A stretch of DNA of 64,000 nt. It comes from Brevundimonas sp. LM2. GTDB taxonomy: Bacteria; Pseudomonadota; Alphaproteobacteria; Caulobacterales; Caulobacteraceae. Positions 8,517-17,850 of the stretch are shown here, in pieces. The translations under genes and the position numbers were made by a program. Within the stretch, counting starts at the first letter, position 1. Each line of letters begins with the position of its first letter. Under the pieces are notes generated by a model that saw only the letters and a list, made by a program, of their open reading frames with translations, was not told where the DNA came from and did no database searches. Where the stretch lies: contig NZ_CP019508.1 of assembly GCF_002002865.1 (NCBI RefSeq), forward strand, positions 2,584,501-2,648,500, given 5' to 3'.

Positions 8517-9491
8517 CTACCTCAGATAATTCAGCAGGCTGACGTCCCGCAGCTGGCTGATGACCTGGGCGCTGGCCTGGATGGCGATCTGGGACTGTTC
8601 CAGGTCGGTCAGCGCCTGAGCCATGTCGGCATCGGTCCGCTTGGCCACCATCCCGTCCAGCGAGATCTGCTGGCTCTCCTGGCTGTCGCCGATCTGTTCG
8701 ATCCGCTTCTGCAGGGCGCCGTTGCGCGCGGTGGCTTCCACCGCCACCACACGGGCCTTGTCCAGTTTTTCGAGCTGTCCGGTCAGGAAAGTCTTCTGCG
8801 CGGCGGTCAGCTTCTTGTCGAACGGCCCGGTGGCCGGGTCGTCATTGAAGTTCTGGATCTCCCTGAAGATCTGGAAGACGTGGCTCTGCCCCGTGCCATC
8901 CGCGGCGGTCGGGTCGGCGAAGAGGAAATCGCTGGCCAGATGACCGGTCTCGATCGAGGTGTTCTCATCCACCCGGGACACCTGTTTGATGCCGTCGTTG
9001 GTGAAGCTGGTTTTGACCGTGTCGGGGAGGACCAGGGCACCCAGGGCCTTCATCGTGTTGACCGGGGCGGGCATTTCCGTCGAGTTCGCCCCACCGAACA
9101 GGTAGCCGCCCTGGTGCTGCATATTCAGTCCGCCGGCGATGGACTGCAGGTGGCTGCCCAGGTCCAGCATCAGGGAAAGCGTCGTGTCGGAAGCCAGGGC
9201 ATCGGCGATGGCCTGGCGCGCGCCACCGATGCCGTCCGAGATCTGCGTCAGGGCCAGGTCCTGGGTCTCGAGCCGCGCGGCGACGGCCTCGCCGGTGTCG
9301 CGAAAGCCCTGCACGCGACTGGCCGCAGCCTTCAGGGCCGTCAGGGTTTCGGACCCGCGACCGAAACCGGTCAGGTCGGTCGCATTCTTCTGGGTCGCCA
9401 CGCGTTTGGAGGCGTCGGCCTGCTGCTGCTGCGCCGTCATCAGGTTCAGTAGGGCGGACTGATAGTTCCCGGTCGTTGAAACGCGGCTCAT
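8517..9491 (-). CDS. flgL: Flagellar hook-filament junction protein FlgL
   Basis: 324 residues with a flagellin-like N-terminus (MSRVSTTGNYQSALLNLM, then a helical coil) and a C-terminal helix ending in ASAQVISQLRDVSLLNYLR, the pattern of FlgL (HAP3). The protein links the hook to the filament outside the cell. Its ATG at 9491 overlaps the flgK stop (ATGA), so it is coupled to flgK. The short gap of 56 bases to the divergent radical SAM gene holds that gene's promoter. Confidence 0.9.
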   Translation of the reverse strand: MSRVSTTGNYQSALLNLMTAQQQQADASKRVATQKNATDLTGFGRGSETLTALKAAASRVQGFRDTGEAVAARLETQDLALTQISDGIGGARQAIADALASDTTLSLMLDLGSHLQSIAGGLNMQHQGGYLFGGANSTEMPAPVNTMKALGALVLPDTVKTSFTNDGIKQVSRVDENTSIETGHLASDFLFADPTAADGTGQSHVFQIFREIQNFNDDPATGPFDKKLTAAQKTFLTGQLEKLDKARVVAVEATARNGALQKRIEQIGDSQESQQISLDGMVAKRTDADMAQALTDLEQSQIAIQASAQVISQLRDVSLLNYLR

Positions 9492-11611
9492 CGGATCATC
9501 CCCAGAAGCGTGTCGTACATGTCCTGCGCCGCCTGGATCAGACGGGCGGAGGCGTTGAAGGCCTGCTGATAGGTGGTCATCAGCACCAGTTCCTCGTCCA
9601 GATTGACGCCCTCGTAGTTCGATTGACGGGCGTCGGCCTCGGTGGCCAGGGCCTGGGCGCTGGCCTGCCGCGTCTTGGCCGCCGCCGCCGTGCCGCCGAT
9701 CTCGCCGGACAGTTCCGAGGCATAGCGCGACACCGTCAGGGTGCCGCCCGGGCTGGTGCCGGCAGCCGAGAACTTCACCGCGACCTGACCGGCATCGGCC
9801 AGCCGCAGGGCCCCGCGTCCGTCACCGGCGCTCAGGGCGGGGGCTCCGGCCGCGGCCGAGACGTTCAGCTGCGCCAGGGCCAGCCTGGACGTGTTCTGCT
9901 GGATGTCGGTGCGGATCTTGAACCCGTCCCCGCGCGACGCCCGCACCCCGCCCCCGATGCCCAACAGCTCGGTCACCGAGATGCCGGACGGCACCTGGGT
10001 CGTGGTGTCTTCCAGCACGCTCAACTTCGCCGGAGGATCGCCGATGCCCGTGAAGGTCAGCTCGCCCGACACCGTGTCCCGCGTGAAGCTGCCATAGCCT
10101 CCGACGCCGCTCGTCGTGCTGTTGAGGGCCGTCATCAGGTCCTGGAGCGTGCCGCCGGGCGGAACCGCGACCTGGATGTCGCGCAGGCGCGAACCCGTCT
10201 CCGAGGTGAAGCGGAACTTCAGCGTCTCGCCTGGCGTGAACCCCAGCTGCGAGCCGGGCGTCAACCCGATGTCGTAGAGCGCGGGTCGTTCGCTGGAGAC
10301 CAGGTCGTTCATCCCGAAATAATGGGAGAAGCCGCGCCCGGCCTTGCCACTGGGGGACGTCGGGTCGTCTCCGATGGCGACGCCATTCGCGCCCGCCGCC
10401 GTGATCTTCAGACTTCCGTTCGCGAAGCTGGCCGTCGCCGTACCGCCCAAGGCCGTGTTCAGGTCGGCCAGGAAGTTCGTCGGCGTCGACGCCGCGCCGT
10501 TGATGGTCATCGTCGAGCCGGAAAAGACGATGTCGGCCCGACCGGCGATCACGCCGGTGGACGGATTGACCACCGCGACGGTGGTCTTGCCGGTGAAGCC
10601 CGCGATGGCGGTCTCCAGCGACTGGCCGACATTGCGACCGGTCAGCGTGGTCGGGGCCGGCACCGCGGCGTTGGCGTTGTGCGCGCGGTTGAGCTCGTCG
10701 GCGACATGGGTGACCAGTTCGGCCAGACGCTCGGCCGTGGCCGGGGCCTCGTTGTCGCGCAGTTCCAGCAGCCCCTTGATCTCGCCCGACTTCAGACCGT
10801 CGGCCAGGGCGCGCGGCGTGCCACCCCGTTCGGTGACATAGATATTGTTGAAACTGGTCTCGGCATTGACCGTGCCGGCGCGGCGATAGTCCAGCGTCGC
10901 GGCGCCGTTGCCGGCCAGCTGGATCCCCTCCCCGGTGCGGATCGACACGCCGCCGACCGAACGCTGGGTCACCTGGATGTCCAGCAACCCGGACAGCTGG
11001 TCGATCAGGCGCGCCTGCTGGGTCTGGGCCCCGGAGGCGTCGCCGTTCATCACCGTGGCCCGGGAGATGTCGACGTTCAGCGCCTCGATCTGCTGCAGCA
11101 GGCTGTTGGTCGTCTCCACCGCCGTCTGAATCCGTCCGTCGGCATCCTGACGCACGGCCTGGATCTGTCCGGAAATCCGCGTCGCCTCATCGAACACGGC
11201 CTGGGCCTTGAACAGGGCATCCTGGCGCGAGGGGCCGGAGGTCGGGGTCTCGGCCGAGGCGGCGAAGGCGGAGAAGACCCCGTCGATCTGCGAGAAGAAA
11301 CCGGTATCCCCGCCCGGATCGCCGAACAGCGACTGGATCCGATCATAGAGCTCATAGCGGACGCCCTGGCGCGCGGCTTCGGCCCCGGCATTCAGCGAGG
11401 CCGCCTGCAGGAACCGGTCGGTGGCCAGGCGGATACGCGAAACCTCGACGCCCGACCCGACGCCCTGCGTCGTCAGCGAGGTCTGCTCCGCGACCTTGCG
11501 GATATAGCCGGGCGTGTTGACGTTCGAGACGTTGTCCGAGACCACGCGCAGCTGCTGCTGCGCCGTCTGCAGCCCCGAGTTGGCGATGTTCAGGATGGAG
11601 TTGAGACTCAT
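9488..11611 (-). CDS. flgK: Flagellar hook-associated protein FlgK
   Basis: 707 residues. The N-terminus MSLNSILNIANSGLQTAQQQ followed by VVSDNVSNVNTPGY is the flagellar rod/hook N-terminal motif, and the C-terminus (ELVLMTTYQQAFNASARLIQ) is the matching C-terminal helix, so the FlgK (HAP1) assignment is firm. The frame runs upstream to 11785, but ATG 11611 has GAGGG nearby and begins the conserved motif. It is exported and sits between hook and FlgL. It is the first gene of flgK-flgL, transcribed away from fliK. Confidence 0.93.
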   Translation of the reverse strand: MSLNSILNIANSGLQTAQQQLRVVSDNVSNVNTPGYIRKVAEQTSLTTQGVGSGVEVSRIRLATDRFLQAASLNAGAEAARQGVRYELYDRIQSLFGDPGGDTGFFSQIDGVFSAFAASAETPTSGPSRQDALFKAQAVFDEATRISGQIQAVRQDADGRIQTAVETTNSLLQQIEALNVDISRATVMNGDASGAQTQQARLIDQLSGLLDIQVTQRSVGGVSIRTGEGIQLAGNGAATLDYRRAGTVNAETSFNNIYVTERGGTPRALADGLKSGEIKGLLELRDNEAPATAERLAELVTHVADELNRAHNANAAVPAPTTLTGRNVGQSLETAIAGFTGKTTVAVVNPSTGVIAGRADIVFSGSTMTINGAASTPTNFLADLNTALGGTATASFANGSLKITAAGANGVAIGDDPTSPSGKAGRGFSHYFGMNDLVSSERPALYDIGLTPGSQLGFTPGETLKFRFTSETGSRLRDIQVAVPPGGTLQDLMTALNSTTSGVGGYGSFTRDTVSGELTFTGIGDPPAKLSVLEDTTTQVPSGISVTELLGIGGGVRASRGDGFKIRTDIQQNTSRLALAQLNVSAAAGAPALSAGDGRGALRLADAGQVAVKFSAAGTSPGGTLTVSRYASELSGEIGGTAAAAKTRQASAQALATEADARQSNYEGVNLDEELVLMTTYQQAFNASARLIQAAQDMYDTLLGMIR

Positions 11612-11900
11612 GAAATTAACCCTCCACTCGGCAAGGCCTGCCCAGGCCCGGGCGCGACTTGCCCAGCCCTGCGCCTGAGGCCGCAGAGCAAGACCCTGAA
11701 TTCGTTGAAATTGGCACGCGACGCATCGGTCATGGGGATGAAGGTCCGCAAGGGCCGGGCCAGTCGCGACCCGGCCACTGGGCACCGGGCAAAAAGCGAC
11801 CGTGACACGGCAAGAAACGACGGATGGCGCGCCGCGCGCCTCGCCTGATCGGGCATAGAATCTCCATTAGGATCAGATCGTTAAGAGCGAGCGGTGCGGT

Positions 11901-11915
11901 TGGCCCGGGGCTTGC
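11901..11915 (+). promoter_or_regulatory. Sigma-54 type promoter for fliK-flgD-flgE
   Basis: TGGCCC-N5-TTGC fits the -24/-12 consensus TGGCAC-N5-TTGC, with the exact GG-N10-GC spacing. Sigma-54 promoters are typical of middle and late flagellar genes in Caulobacter. Transcription would begin near 11927. The rest of the 372-base flgK-fliK gap (11612-11983) is non-coding as far as I can see. A TGG-GCA-N4-TTGC sequence on the other strand near 11630-11645 is one base too short to be a proper sigma-54 site for flgK. Confidence 0.65.
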
Positions 11916-11983
11916 GACGAGGCTTTCGAATGTTTGGCGCAGCAGGCGCCGTTGGTCCTCAAGTCGAAACGCCTGCGATCCGC

Positions 11984-13345
11984 ATGTCCCCCACCGCCTC
12001 CGCCCCGGTTATCGTGCCCCCGACGGCCCCGACCGCCGCGCCCCGGCGTCCGGCGACGCCGCGCGCCGAGCAACCGACGTCCTTCGCGGACGTGATGGAA
12101 ACGACCCAGCCCGGGGCGTCGCCTTCCGTCACCTCCGACAAGGCCCCGCCCCGCGCCGAAAGCGCAGCCCAGGCGGGTGAGGCAGAGCCGGCCACGACCG
12201 ACGATGCGGCCGCATCCGCCGACACGACCCCGGCCGCCCCACCGCTGCCCCTGTTTCAGCCGCCCGTGATCGCATCCGTGCCGGACGGCGAGTCCCCCGA
12301 AGACGTCGGTCCGGACGCTGTCCCCGCCGCCCCTCAGGAAGCGCTCGGGGACGCGCCCCCGGCCACCGGTTCGGCCGTGGCCTCCGCTCGGCCCGCCGTG
12401 ACGCCGCCCTCAGCGATGATCCCGGCGCCGTCTGCCGCCCCGGTCGCACCGCCGCCCCTCTCCGCCGCGAAGGCCGAAGCCACGCCGGTGCCGTCGGCCG
12501 CGTCCGAGCCCGACCCGACCGTAGATACGCCCACACCCGGCGATGTGCCCGCAGCCGCCCAGACGCCCCTGCCACTGCTGTCGGGATCGGCGCCCGCGCC
12601 GATGGCCGCGGCCTCGCCCGTCGGCGCGCGCAGCGCGGGCAACGCGGCCTTGCCGATCGATGCGGACCCTGCAGGCCCGGCCGCGGACGCCGCGCCGTCC
12701 CTCACCGCGACGCCATCGGTCGCCGACCCGGCCTCGGCCGGTCCGGCGGTCGGCAAGCCCGCGACGGACACGCCTGCCCCGGTCCCCGCGCCACTCGACA
12801 GCGCCGCAGCGCCGGCCCAGCCGTCGCCAACGGCCCCCACGGCCGCCGCGCCCGGCGGAGCGCCGTCGGCCGCCGCCGCGACCGGGTTGTCCACCCTGTC
12901 TCACACGGCGCTGGACGCCACCGCCCAGATCGCCGCCCAGATCGTCCGGAAGCTGGAGGGGCGTTCGACCCGGTTCGAGATGGCCCTGACGCCGGACGAC
13001 CTGGGTCGGGTCGACGTCAGCCTGGACATCGACGCCGACGGCCAGTTGTCGGCGCGTCTGGCCTTCGACAATCCCCTGGCGGCCGCCGACCTGAAGGGTC
13101 GGGTCGAGGAGCTGCGTCGTCAACTGACGGATGCGGGCTTCACGGTCGCCGACGACGCCCTGTCCTTCGACCAACGCGAGCCGTCGGCGGGCCACGGCGG
13201 GGCCTTCGACCGGGGATCCGACCGCCAGTCCGCCCGCGCCTTCGGGGCCGCGTCCCGCCTGACGCGTGATGCGGACATCGCGCTGAACCCACCCCACTGG
13301 ATTTCGCTCACCCTGACGCCCGAGCGCGTCGATTTGAAGGTCTGA
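11984..13345 (+). CDS. fliK: Flagellar hook-length control protein FliK
   Basis: About 453 residues. The first 300 are a disordered Ala/Pro/Ser/Thr-rich stretch and the last 150 hold the Flg_hook domain (MALTPDDLGRVDVSLDID, then LKGRVEELRRQLTDAGF). FliK is a secreted molecular ruler that switches export from hook to filament. Three starts are possible: GTG 11894, ATG 11930 (with GAGG upstream) and ATG 11984. The sigma-54 promoter predicts a transcript starting near 11927, which excludes the first and leaves almost no leader for the second, so 11984 is preferred. That start has no clear Shine-Dalgarno. It leads into flgD three bases after its stop. Confidence 0.8.
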   Translation: MSPTASAPVIVPPTAPTAAPRRPATPRAEQPTSFADVMETTQPGASPSVTSDKAPPRAESAAQAGEAEPATTDDAAASADTTPAAPPLPLFQPPVIASVPDGESPEDVGPDAVPAAPQEALGDAPPATGSAVASARPAVTPPSAMIPAPSAAPVAPPPLSAAKAEATPVPSAASEPDPTVDTPTPGDVPAAAQTPLPLLSGSAPAPMAAASPVGARSAGNAALPIDADPAGPAADAAPSLTATPSVADPASAGPAVGKPATDTPAPVPAPLDSAAAPAQPSPTAPTAAAPGGAPSAAAATGLSTLSHTALDATAQIAAQIVRKLEGRSTRFEMALTPDDLGRVDVSLDIDADGQLSARLAFDNPLAAADLKGRVEELRRQLTDAGFTVADDALSFDQREPSAGHGGAFDRGSDRQSARAFGAASRLTRDADIALNPPHWISLTLTPERVDLKV

Positions 13346-13348
13346 CCC

Positions 13349-14017
13349 ATGGTCGACGCCATCACCACCACCACCGAGGCGGCGAGCCGCACCACGGCGG
13401 CCCGGACCAGCCTGACCTCGAATTTCGAGACCTTCCTGTCGCTGCTCACCTCGCAGCTGAAGAACCAGGATCCGCTGTCGCCGTTGGACTCCAACCAGTT
13501 CACCCAGCAGCTGACCCAGATGTCGGGGGTCGAGCAGCAGCTGCTGACCAACGACCTGCTGACCAGCCTGCTGGCGGCCCAGCAGGGCGGCGGCTTGGGC
13601 GGAGCGGCCAACTATATCGGCAAGGACGCCACCGCGGTGTGGTCGGCCACCAAGCTGGAAGGCGGCAAGGCCAACTGGAGCTACGAACTGGGGGCCTCGG
13701 CCTCCGAGGCGACGCTCAAGATCGTCGACGGCCAGGGCAAGACGGTCTGGACCGGCCCCGCCCCGGACCGGAAGACCGGCACCCACGACTTCGTCTGGGA
13801 CGGCAAGACAACCGCCGGCGGCCAGCTGCCCGACGGCGGGGTCTATTCCCTGCAGATCGCCGCCAAGGCCGGCATCAACACCATCGAGGCCCAGGTCCTG
13901 ACGCGCGGCACGGTGAGCGGCGTCGAACTGGCCAATGGCGTCCCCTACCTGTCCGTCGGCGCGGCCCTCGTGCCGCTGTCCTCGGTCATCGGCGTGAAGG
14001 ATCACCCTTCGACATGA
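13349..14017 (+). CDS. flgD: Flagellar hook assembly scaffold FlgD
   Basis: 222 residues. The N-terminal FlgD motif FLSLLTSQLKNQDPLSPLDS and FTQQLTQMSGVEQQL is clear. It is followed by a FlgD Ig-like/tudor region with WDGKTTAGGQLPDGGVY. FlgD caps the growing hook and guides FlgE assembly, then is discarded. It lies between fliK and flgE on the same strand, which is the usual Caulobacter-type hook cluster. Confidence 0.93.
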   Translation: MVDAITTTTEAASRTTAARTSLTSNFETFLSLLTSQLKNQDPLSPLDSNQFTQQLTQMSGVEQQLLTNDLLTSLLAAQQGGGLGGAANYIGKDATAVWSATKLEGGKANWSYELGASASEATLKIVDGQGKTVWTGPAPDRKTGTHDFVWDGKTTAGGQLPDGGVYSLQIAAKAGINTIEAQVLTRGTVSGVELANGVPYLSVGAALVPLSSVIGVKDHPST

Positions 14018-14063
14018 CCGCCCTGACCCTCCCCCTTTTCGCCTTCTGTAAGGAGCCCACGTC

Positions 14064-15500
14064 GTGAGCATCAACTCTGCCCTTCTGGCCGGCGTGTCCG
14101 GCCTGACCGCCAACTCCGCCGCCCTGGCCGCGATCTCGCAGAACATCGCGAACGTGAACACCGTCGGCTACAAGCGCACCGCCGCCGAGTTCTCGACCGT
14201 GGTCAACGCCCAGAGCCAGGGCGCGGGCTATTCGGCCGGCGGCGTCCTGGCCAACACCCGCAACTACATCTCGCAGGGCGGTCAGCTTCAGCGCACGACC
14301 ACCTCGACCGACCTGGGCATCGCCGGCCAGGGCTTCTTCGTCACGACCGAAAAGGCCGAGGGCCTGGACGCCGGCGACGCCCGCCTGTTCACCCGCGCCG
14401 GGGCCTTCCGGGTCGATAATTTCGGCTATCTGAAGAACACGGCCGGCCTCTATCTGCAGGGCTGGCCCGTCAATGCCGAGGGCGACATCCCGACCGATCC
14501 GTCGGACCTGAACAAACTGACCTCGATCAACGTCGGCTCCGTCGGCGGCACGGCCGAGGCGACCACCCGGGCGCAGCTGAACGCCAACCTGAAATCCAGC
14601 CAGGCGGTCTCGGCCGACATCGCCACCTATTCGACCGCCACCAAGTCGATGTCGACCTACAACGCCACGACCGGCACCGGCTTCAAGCCCGACTTCCAGA
14701 TCACCATCCCGGTCTCGGACTCCAAGGGCGGCCAGCGCACCGTGGCCTATTCCTTCCTCAAGACCGCCAACCCGAACGAATGGCAGGCCGAGGTCCACGT
14801 GATCCCGGCCAGCGACGTCGACAACGGCACCACCCCGCCCAATGGCATCCTGAAATCCGGCCTCGTCCTGTTTACCCAGGACGGTCGCCTCGACATCGAC
14901 GCCATGAAGGCGCGGGCCGTGGCCGTTCCGGGCTCGATGCTGTTCGCCGACCCCTCCACGGCGTCGCTGACCCTGGCCTCATCCGAAGCGCCGGCGGGCA
15001 CGGCGACCGTGCCGAAATGGAAGACCTCGCTGGGGATCGACGACCAGACGCTGTCGTTCGACCTGACCGCTTCGGCGGGCGGGCTGACTCAATATGACTC
15101 AGACTCGATCGTCCAGGCGGTCGTGACGAACGGCACCGCCTTCGGCAACCTGTCGAACATCGAGATCGACGAGGAAGGCTTCGTCACCGCCATCTTCGAC
15201 AACGGCGTGACCCGCCGGATCGCCCAGGTCGCCCTGGCCACCTTCACCAGCGCCGACAGCCTGACCCCCACCAGCGGCAACGCCTATCGGGTCAGCCAGA
15301 GCTCCGGCACCTACAACCTGAAGACCCCGGGCGCGGGCGGATCGGGCATGATCGGGGCTTCTCAGCTCGAGGCGTCGACGGTCGATCTGTCCGCCGAATT
15401 CACCGGCCTGATCACCACGCAACGGGCCTATTCCGCCTCTTCCAAGATCATCACGACGGCCGACGAGATGCTGGCCGAACTGATCAGCATCAAACGCTGA
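14064..15500 (+). CDS. flgE: Flagellar hook protein FlgE
   Basis: 478 residues. It starts at GTG 14064 with the strong ribosome site AAGGAG at 14050-14055. The N-terminus (MSINSALLAGVSGLTANSAA, then ISQNIANVNTVGYKR) and C-terminus (LITTQRAYSASSKIITTADE) are the conserved rod/hook ends, with a variable middle domain exposed on the hook surface. It is exported by the flagellar type III system and forms the hook. sciP follows 158 bases downstream. Confidence 0.94.
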   Translation: MSINSALLAGVSGLTANSAALAAISQNIANVNTVGYKRTAAEFSTVVNAQSQGAGYSAGGVLANTRNYISQGGQLQRTTTSTDLGIAGQGFFVTTEKAEGLDAGDARLFTRAGAFRVDNFGYLKNTAGLYLQGWPVNAEGDIPTDPSDLNKLTSINVGSVGGTAEATTRAQLNANLKSSQAVSADIATYSTATKSMSTYNATTGTGFKPDFQITIPVSDSKGGQRTVAYSFLKTANPNEWQAEVHVIPASDVDNGTTPPNGILKSGLVLFTQDGRLDIDAMKARAVAVPGSMLFADPSTASLTLASSEAPAGTATVPKWKTSLGIDDQTLSFDLTASAGGLTQYDSDSIVQAVVTNGTAFGNLSNIEIDEEGFVTAIFDNGVTRRIAQVALATFTSADSLTPTSGNAYRVSQSSGTYNLKTPGAGGSGMIGASQLEASTVDLSAEFTGLITTQRAYSASSKIITTADEMLAELISIKR

Positions 15501-15602
15501 TCTGGAAGCAACAGACCGATATACTGAATGAACGTTAATCAAAAATCTGGCTCAAACCGGCGTTTGGTGAAAAACGGATATTATCCATTCCTTCACCACG
15601 AC

Positions 15603-15620
15603 GCTAAACCGGCCCTTAGC
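15603..15620. promoter_or_regulatory. Inverted repeat before sciP
   Basis: GCTAA at 15603-15607 and TTAGC at 15616-15620 form a perfect inverted repeat around eight bases, about 40 bases before the sciP start and next to an AT-rich stretch (15530-15590). It may be a regulator site in the sciP promoter. It does not match the CtrA site TTAA-N7-TTAA, so the binding protein is open. Confidence 0.25.
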
Positions 15621-15658
15621 CGCGTCTCGCTACAGTCATCATCAATTGGTGGTGGTGA

Positions 15659-15958
15659 ATGAGGCACAAGCCCATGTTGCAAGAACGGCGCGTCAACAAA
15701 GAAGGCGAGCAGTACGTCGTCGGTCCGACGGGCACGCCCCTGACGATTCGGGACCTGCCGCCCGCGAACACCGACCGCTGGGTCATCCGGCGCAAGGCCG
15801 AGGTGGTCGCCGCCGTGCGCGGTGGCCTGCTGAGCCTGGACGATGCCCTGACCCAGTACCGCCTGACGGCCGAGGAGTTCCTCGCCTGGCAGAAGGCGAT
15901 CGACAAGTGGGGCATGCAGGGCCTGCGCACCACGCGGATCCAGAACTACCGCTCCTAA
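15659..15958 (+). CDS. sciP: SciP, CtrA-inhibiting small DNA-binding protein (DUF1153)
   Basis: 99 residues. The core [38 protein letters not shown] and the C-terminal [11 protein letters not shown] are nearly identical to Caulobacter SciP, a helix-turn-helix protein that binds CtrA and stops it activating flagellar and other genes in G1. An internal methionine six codons in (MLQERR) is an alternative start and matches the N-terminus I recall for the Caulobacter protein. The position immediately after flgE also matches the Caulobacter order as I recall it. An intrinsic terminator follows. Confidence 0.93.
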   Translation: MRHKPMLQERRVNKEGEQYVVGPTGTPLTIRDLPPANTDRWVIRRKAEVVAAVRGGLLSLDDALTQYRLTAEEFLAWQKAIDKWGMQGLRTTRIQNYRS

Positions 15959-15983
15959 CCTTTCTCCCCCGAGACCACGACGG

Positions 15984-16017
15984 CGGCCGCTCCCTGGCGA
16001 CAGGGGGCGGCCGTTGT
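15984..16017 (+). terminator. Intrinsic terminator after sciP
   Basis: GGCCGC-T-CCCTG (15985-15996) pairs with CAGGG-G-GCGGCC (16001-16012) around the tetraloop GCGA, giving a 12-pair stem with one G-U pair. A short T-containing tail follows. It ends sciP transcription before mnmA. Confidence 0.7.
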
Positions 16018-16067
16018 CGTTTGGGGGTGGCCTCGAATTCGTCCCCCATCCGCTCTATATGCGCGCC

Positions 16068-17291
16068 ATGACCCTCCACACGGCCGTCCTGGCCGAGCCC
16101 GTCTGCGCCCTGCCCGACATCGCCGCTCCCGACATGGAGGCGGCGATCGCCTCGGCGCGGGCGGCGGTCGGGCTGCCGGTCGGATCGCGGGTCGTGGCGG
16201 CCATGTCCGGCGGCGTGGACTCCACCGTCGTCGCGGCCCTGCTGCACAAAGCGGGCTATGACGTCGTCGGGGTGACGCTGCAGCTCTACGATCACGGCGC
16301 GGCCCTGAAGAAGAAGGGGGCCTGCTGCGCCGGTCAGGACATCCACGACGCCCGTCTGGCCGCTGAGATGCTGGGCATTCCCCACTACGTCCTCGACTAC
16401 GAGAGCCGCTTCCGCGACGCCGTCATCGACCAGTTCGCCGACTCCTATCTGAAGGGCCAGACGCCGGTCCCCTGCATCCGGTGCAACCAGACGGTCAAGT
16501 TCCGCGACCTGTTGGACGTGGCCCGCGACCTGGGGGCCGCCGCCATGGCCACCGGCCACTATGTCGGCCGGTCCGTGAGCACGGACGGGCAAGTCCAGAT
16601 GCGCAAGGCCATCGACCCCTCGCGCGACCAGTCCTATTTCCTGTTCGCCACCACCCGCGATCAGCTCGACTATCTGCGCTTCCCCCTCGCCGGTCTGGAG
16701 AAGCCCGCCGTGCGCGGGGTCGCCGCCGCACTGGGCCTGCGCATCGCCGCCAAGCCGGACAGCCAGGACATCTGTTTCGTCCCCTCCGGCGACTATCGCA
16801 CCCTGATCGACCGCCTTCGCCCCCAGGGCCGGGAGGCCGGCGAGATCGTGCACATGGACGGCCGGGTGCTGGGCCGGCACGCCGGCATTACCGACTACAC
16901 CATCGGCCAGCGCCGGGGGCTGAACGTCGCCGTGGGCGAGCCCCTGTTCGTCACCAAACTGGATCCCGAGGCCCGCCGCGTGATCGTCGGCCCGCGCGAG
17001 GCCCTGCTGACGGCATCCCTGACGCTGGACGAGACCAACTGGCTGGGCGACGAGGCCGCGATCGAAGCCGCGGCCGAGGCCGGGACGCCCGTCCTGGCCC
17101 GGGTCCGGTCGACCCGTCCGCCCTCCCCGGCCCACCTGTCGCTGATGGACGGCATCGTCTCGGTCGTGTTCGAAACGGGCGAAGAGGGCGTGGCCCCCGG
17201 CCAGGCCTGCGCCCTGTACGACCCCGCCGATCCGGATCGGCTGCTGGGGGGCGGCTTCATCGCCTCGACGACGGCGGTCGCGCTTGTCTGA
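16068..17291 (+). CDS. mnmA: tRNA-specific 2-thiouridylase MnmA
   Basis: 407 residues. The PP-loop SGGVDST, the first catalytic cysteine in PVPCIRCNQ and the second in SQDICFVP are all present, together with the C-terminal tRNA-binding domain. The enzyme adds sulphur to U34 of the Lys, Glu and Gln tRNAs using ATP and a sulphur relay. The frame is open upstream to TTG 16014, and ATG 16059 or ATG 16068 are the credible starts; 16068 is chosen because MTLHTAVL begins the protein most compactly. Confidence 0.93.
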   Translation: MTLHTAVLAEPVCALPDIAAPDMEAAIASARAAVGLPVGSRVVAAMSGGVDSTVVAALLHKAGYDVVGVTLQLYDHGAALKKKGACCAGQDIHDARLAAEMLGIPHYVLDYESRFRDAVIDQFADSYLKGQTPVPCIRCNQTVKFRDLLDVARDLGAAAMATGHYVGRSVSTDGQVQMRKAIDPSRDQSYFLFATTRDQLDYLRFPLAGLEKPAVRGVAAALGLRIAAKPDSQDICFVPSGDYRTLIDRLRPQGREAGEIVHMDGRVLGRHAGITDYTIGQRRGLNVAVGEPLFVTKLDPEARRVIVGPREALLTASLTLDETNWLGDEAAIEAAAEAGTPVLARVRSTRPPSPAHLSLMDGIVSVVFETGEEGVAPGQACALYDPADPDRLLGGGFIASTTAVALV

Positions 17292-17850
17292 CGCCCTCGC
17301 CACGCGGCAGGGCCTGCCCGAACCCTATCGCTACCTGCTGGCTGACCTGCCGCGCGATCGCTGGCACGGCAACGACATCGCCGCCATGGCCCGCTTCTGG
17401 CTGCAGATGCACGCCGGCTTTCGGCGCGAGACGGCCCAGATGCAGACCCTGACCGGCCAGTGGCGCACCGGCGCCCTGGCCCTGCCCGACCTGCACCGCC
17501 AGCTGATGCCGACCCTGCAGGGCTTCCTCCAGCATCTGGATGGCCACCACAATATCGAGACCCACCACTATTTCCCGACCATGCGGCGGGTCGAGCCGCG
17601 CATCGGGGCCGGCATCGATCTGCTCGACCGCGACCACGACGCCATCCACGGCCATCTGGAGTCCCTGTTCCAGGCGGGGCTGACCTTCCATCAGGGGATT
17701 ACCGCCAAGGCCCCGACCGCTGGCGACACCGCCGCCCGCCTGGCCGATGCCATCGACGCCGCCGGCCCTCAGCTCACGCGGCATCTGGACGACGAGGAGG
17801 ACATCGTCGTCCCCCTGATCACCCGCCACGCCAGTGCGTTCAGAAGTTAG
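17284..17850 (+). CDS. Hemerythrin HHE-domain protein
   Basis: 188 residues from TTG 17284, overlapping the mnmA stop by eight bases. Histidine and acidic residues typical of a di-iron hemerythrin bundle are visible: [22 protein letters not shown] and [11 protein letters not shown]. Such domains bind oxygen or sense and store iron. A later methionine (MARFWLQM, about residue 35) is a possible start but would shorten the first helix. It converges on the HxlR gene, and the two stops overlap by four bases. Confidence 0.8.
   Translation: MSDALATRQGLPEPYRYLLADLPRDRWHGNDIAAMARFWLQMHAGFRRETAQMQTLTGQWRTGALALPDLHRQLMPTLQGFLQHLDGHHNIETHHYFPTMRRVEPRIGAGIDLLDRDHDAIHGHLESLFQAGLTFHQGITAKAPTAGDTAARLADAIDAAGPQLTRHLDDEEDIVVPLITRHASAFRS

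Noticed and set aside
11630..11645. Sigma-54-like sequence facing flgK
   Set aside because: The spacing between the GG and GC elements is one base short, and sigma-54 sites tolerate little change.
12410..14161. Long minus-strand frame (583 codons) across fliK-flgD-flgE
   Set aside because: It is antisense to three clear flagellar genes, has low-complexity Gly/Arg-rich content and no domain, so it is a high-GC shadow.
15530..15590. CtrA box before sciP
   Set aside because: A single TTAA is present but not TTAA-N7-TTAA.
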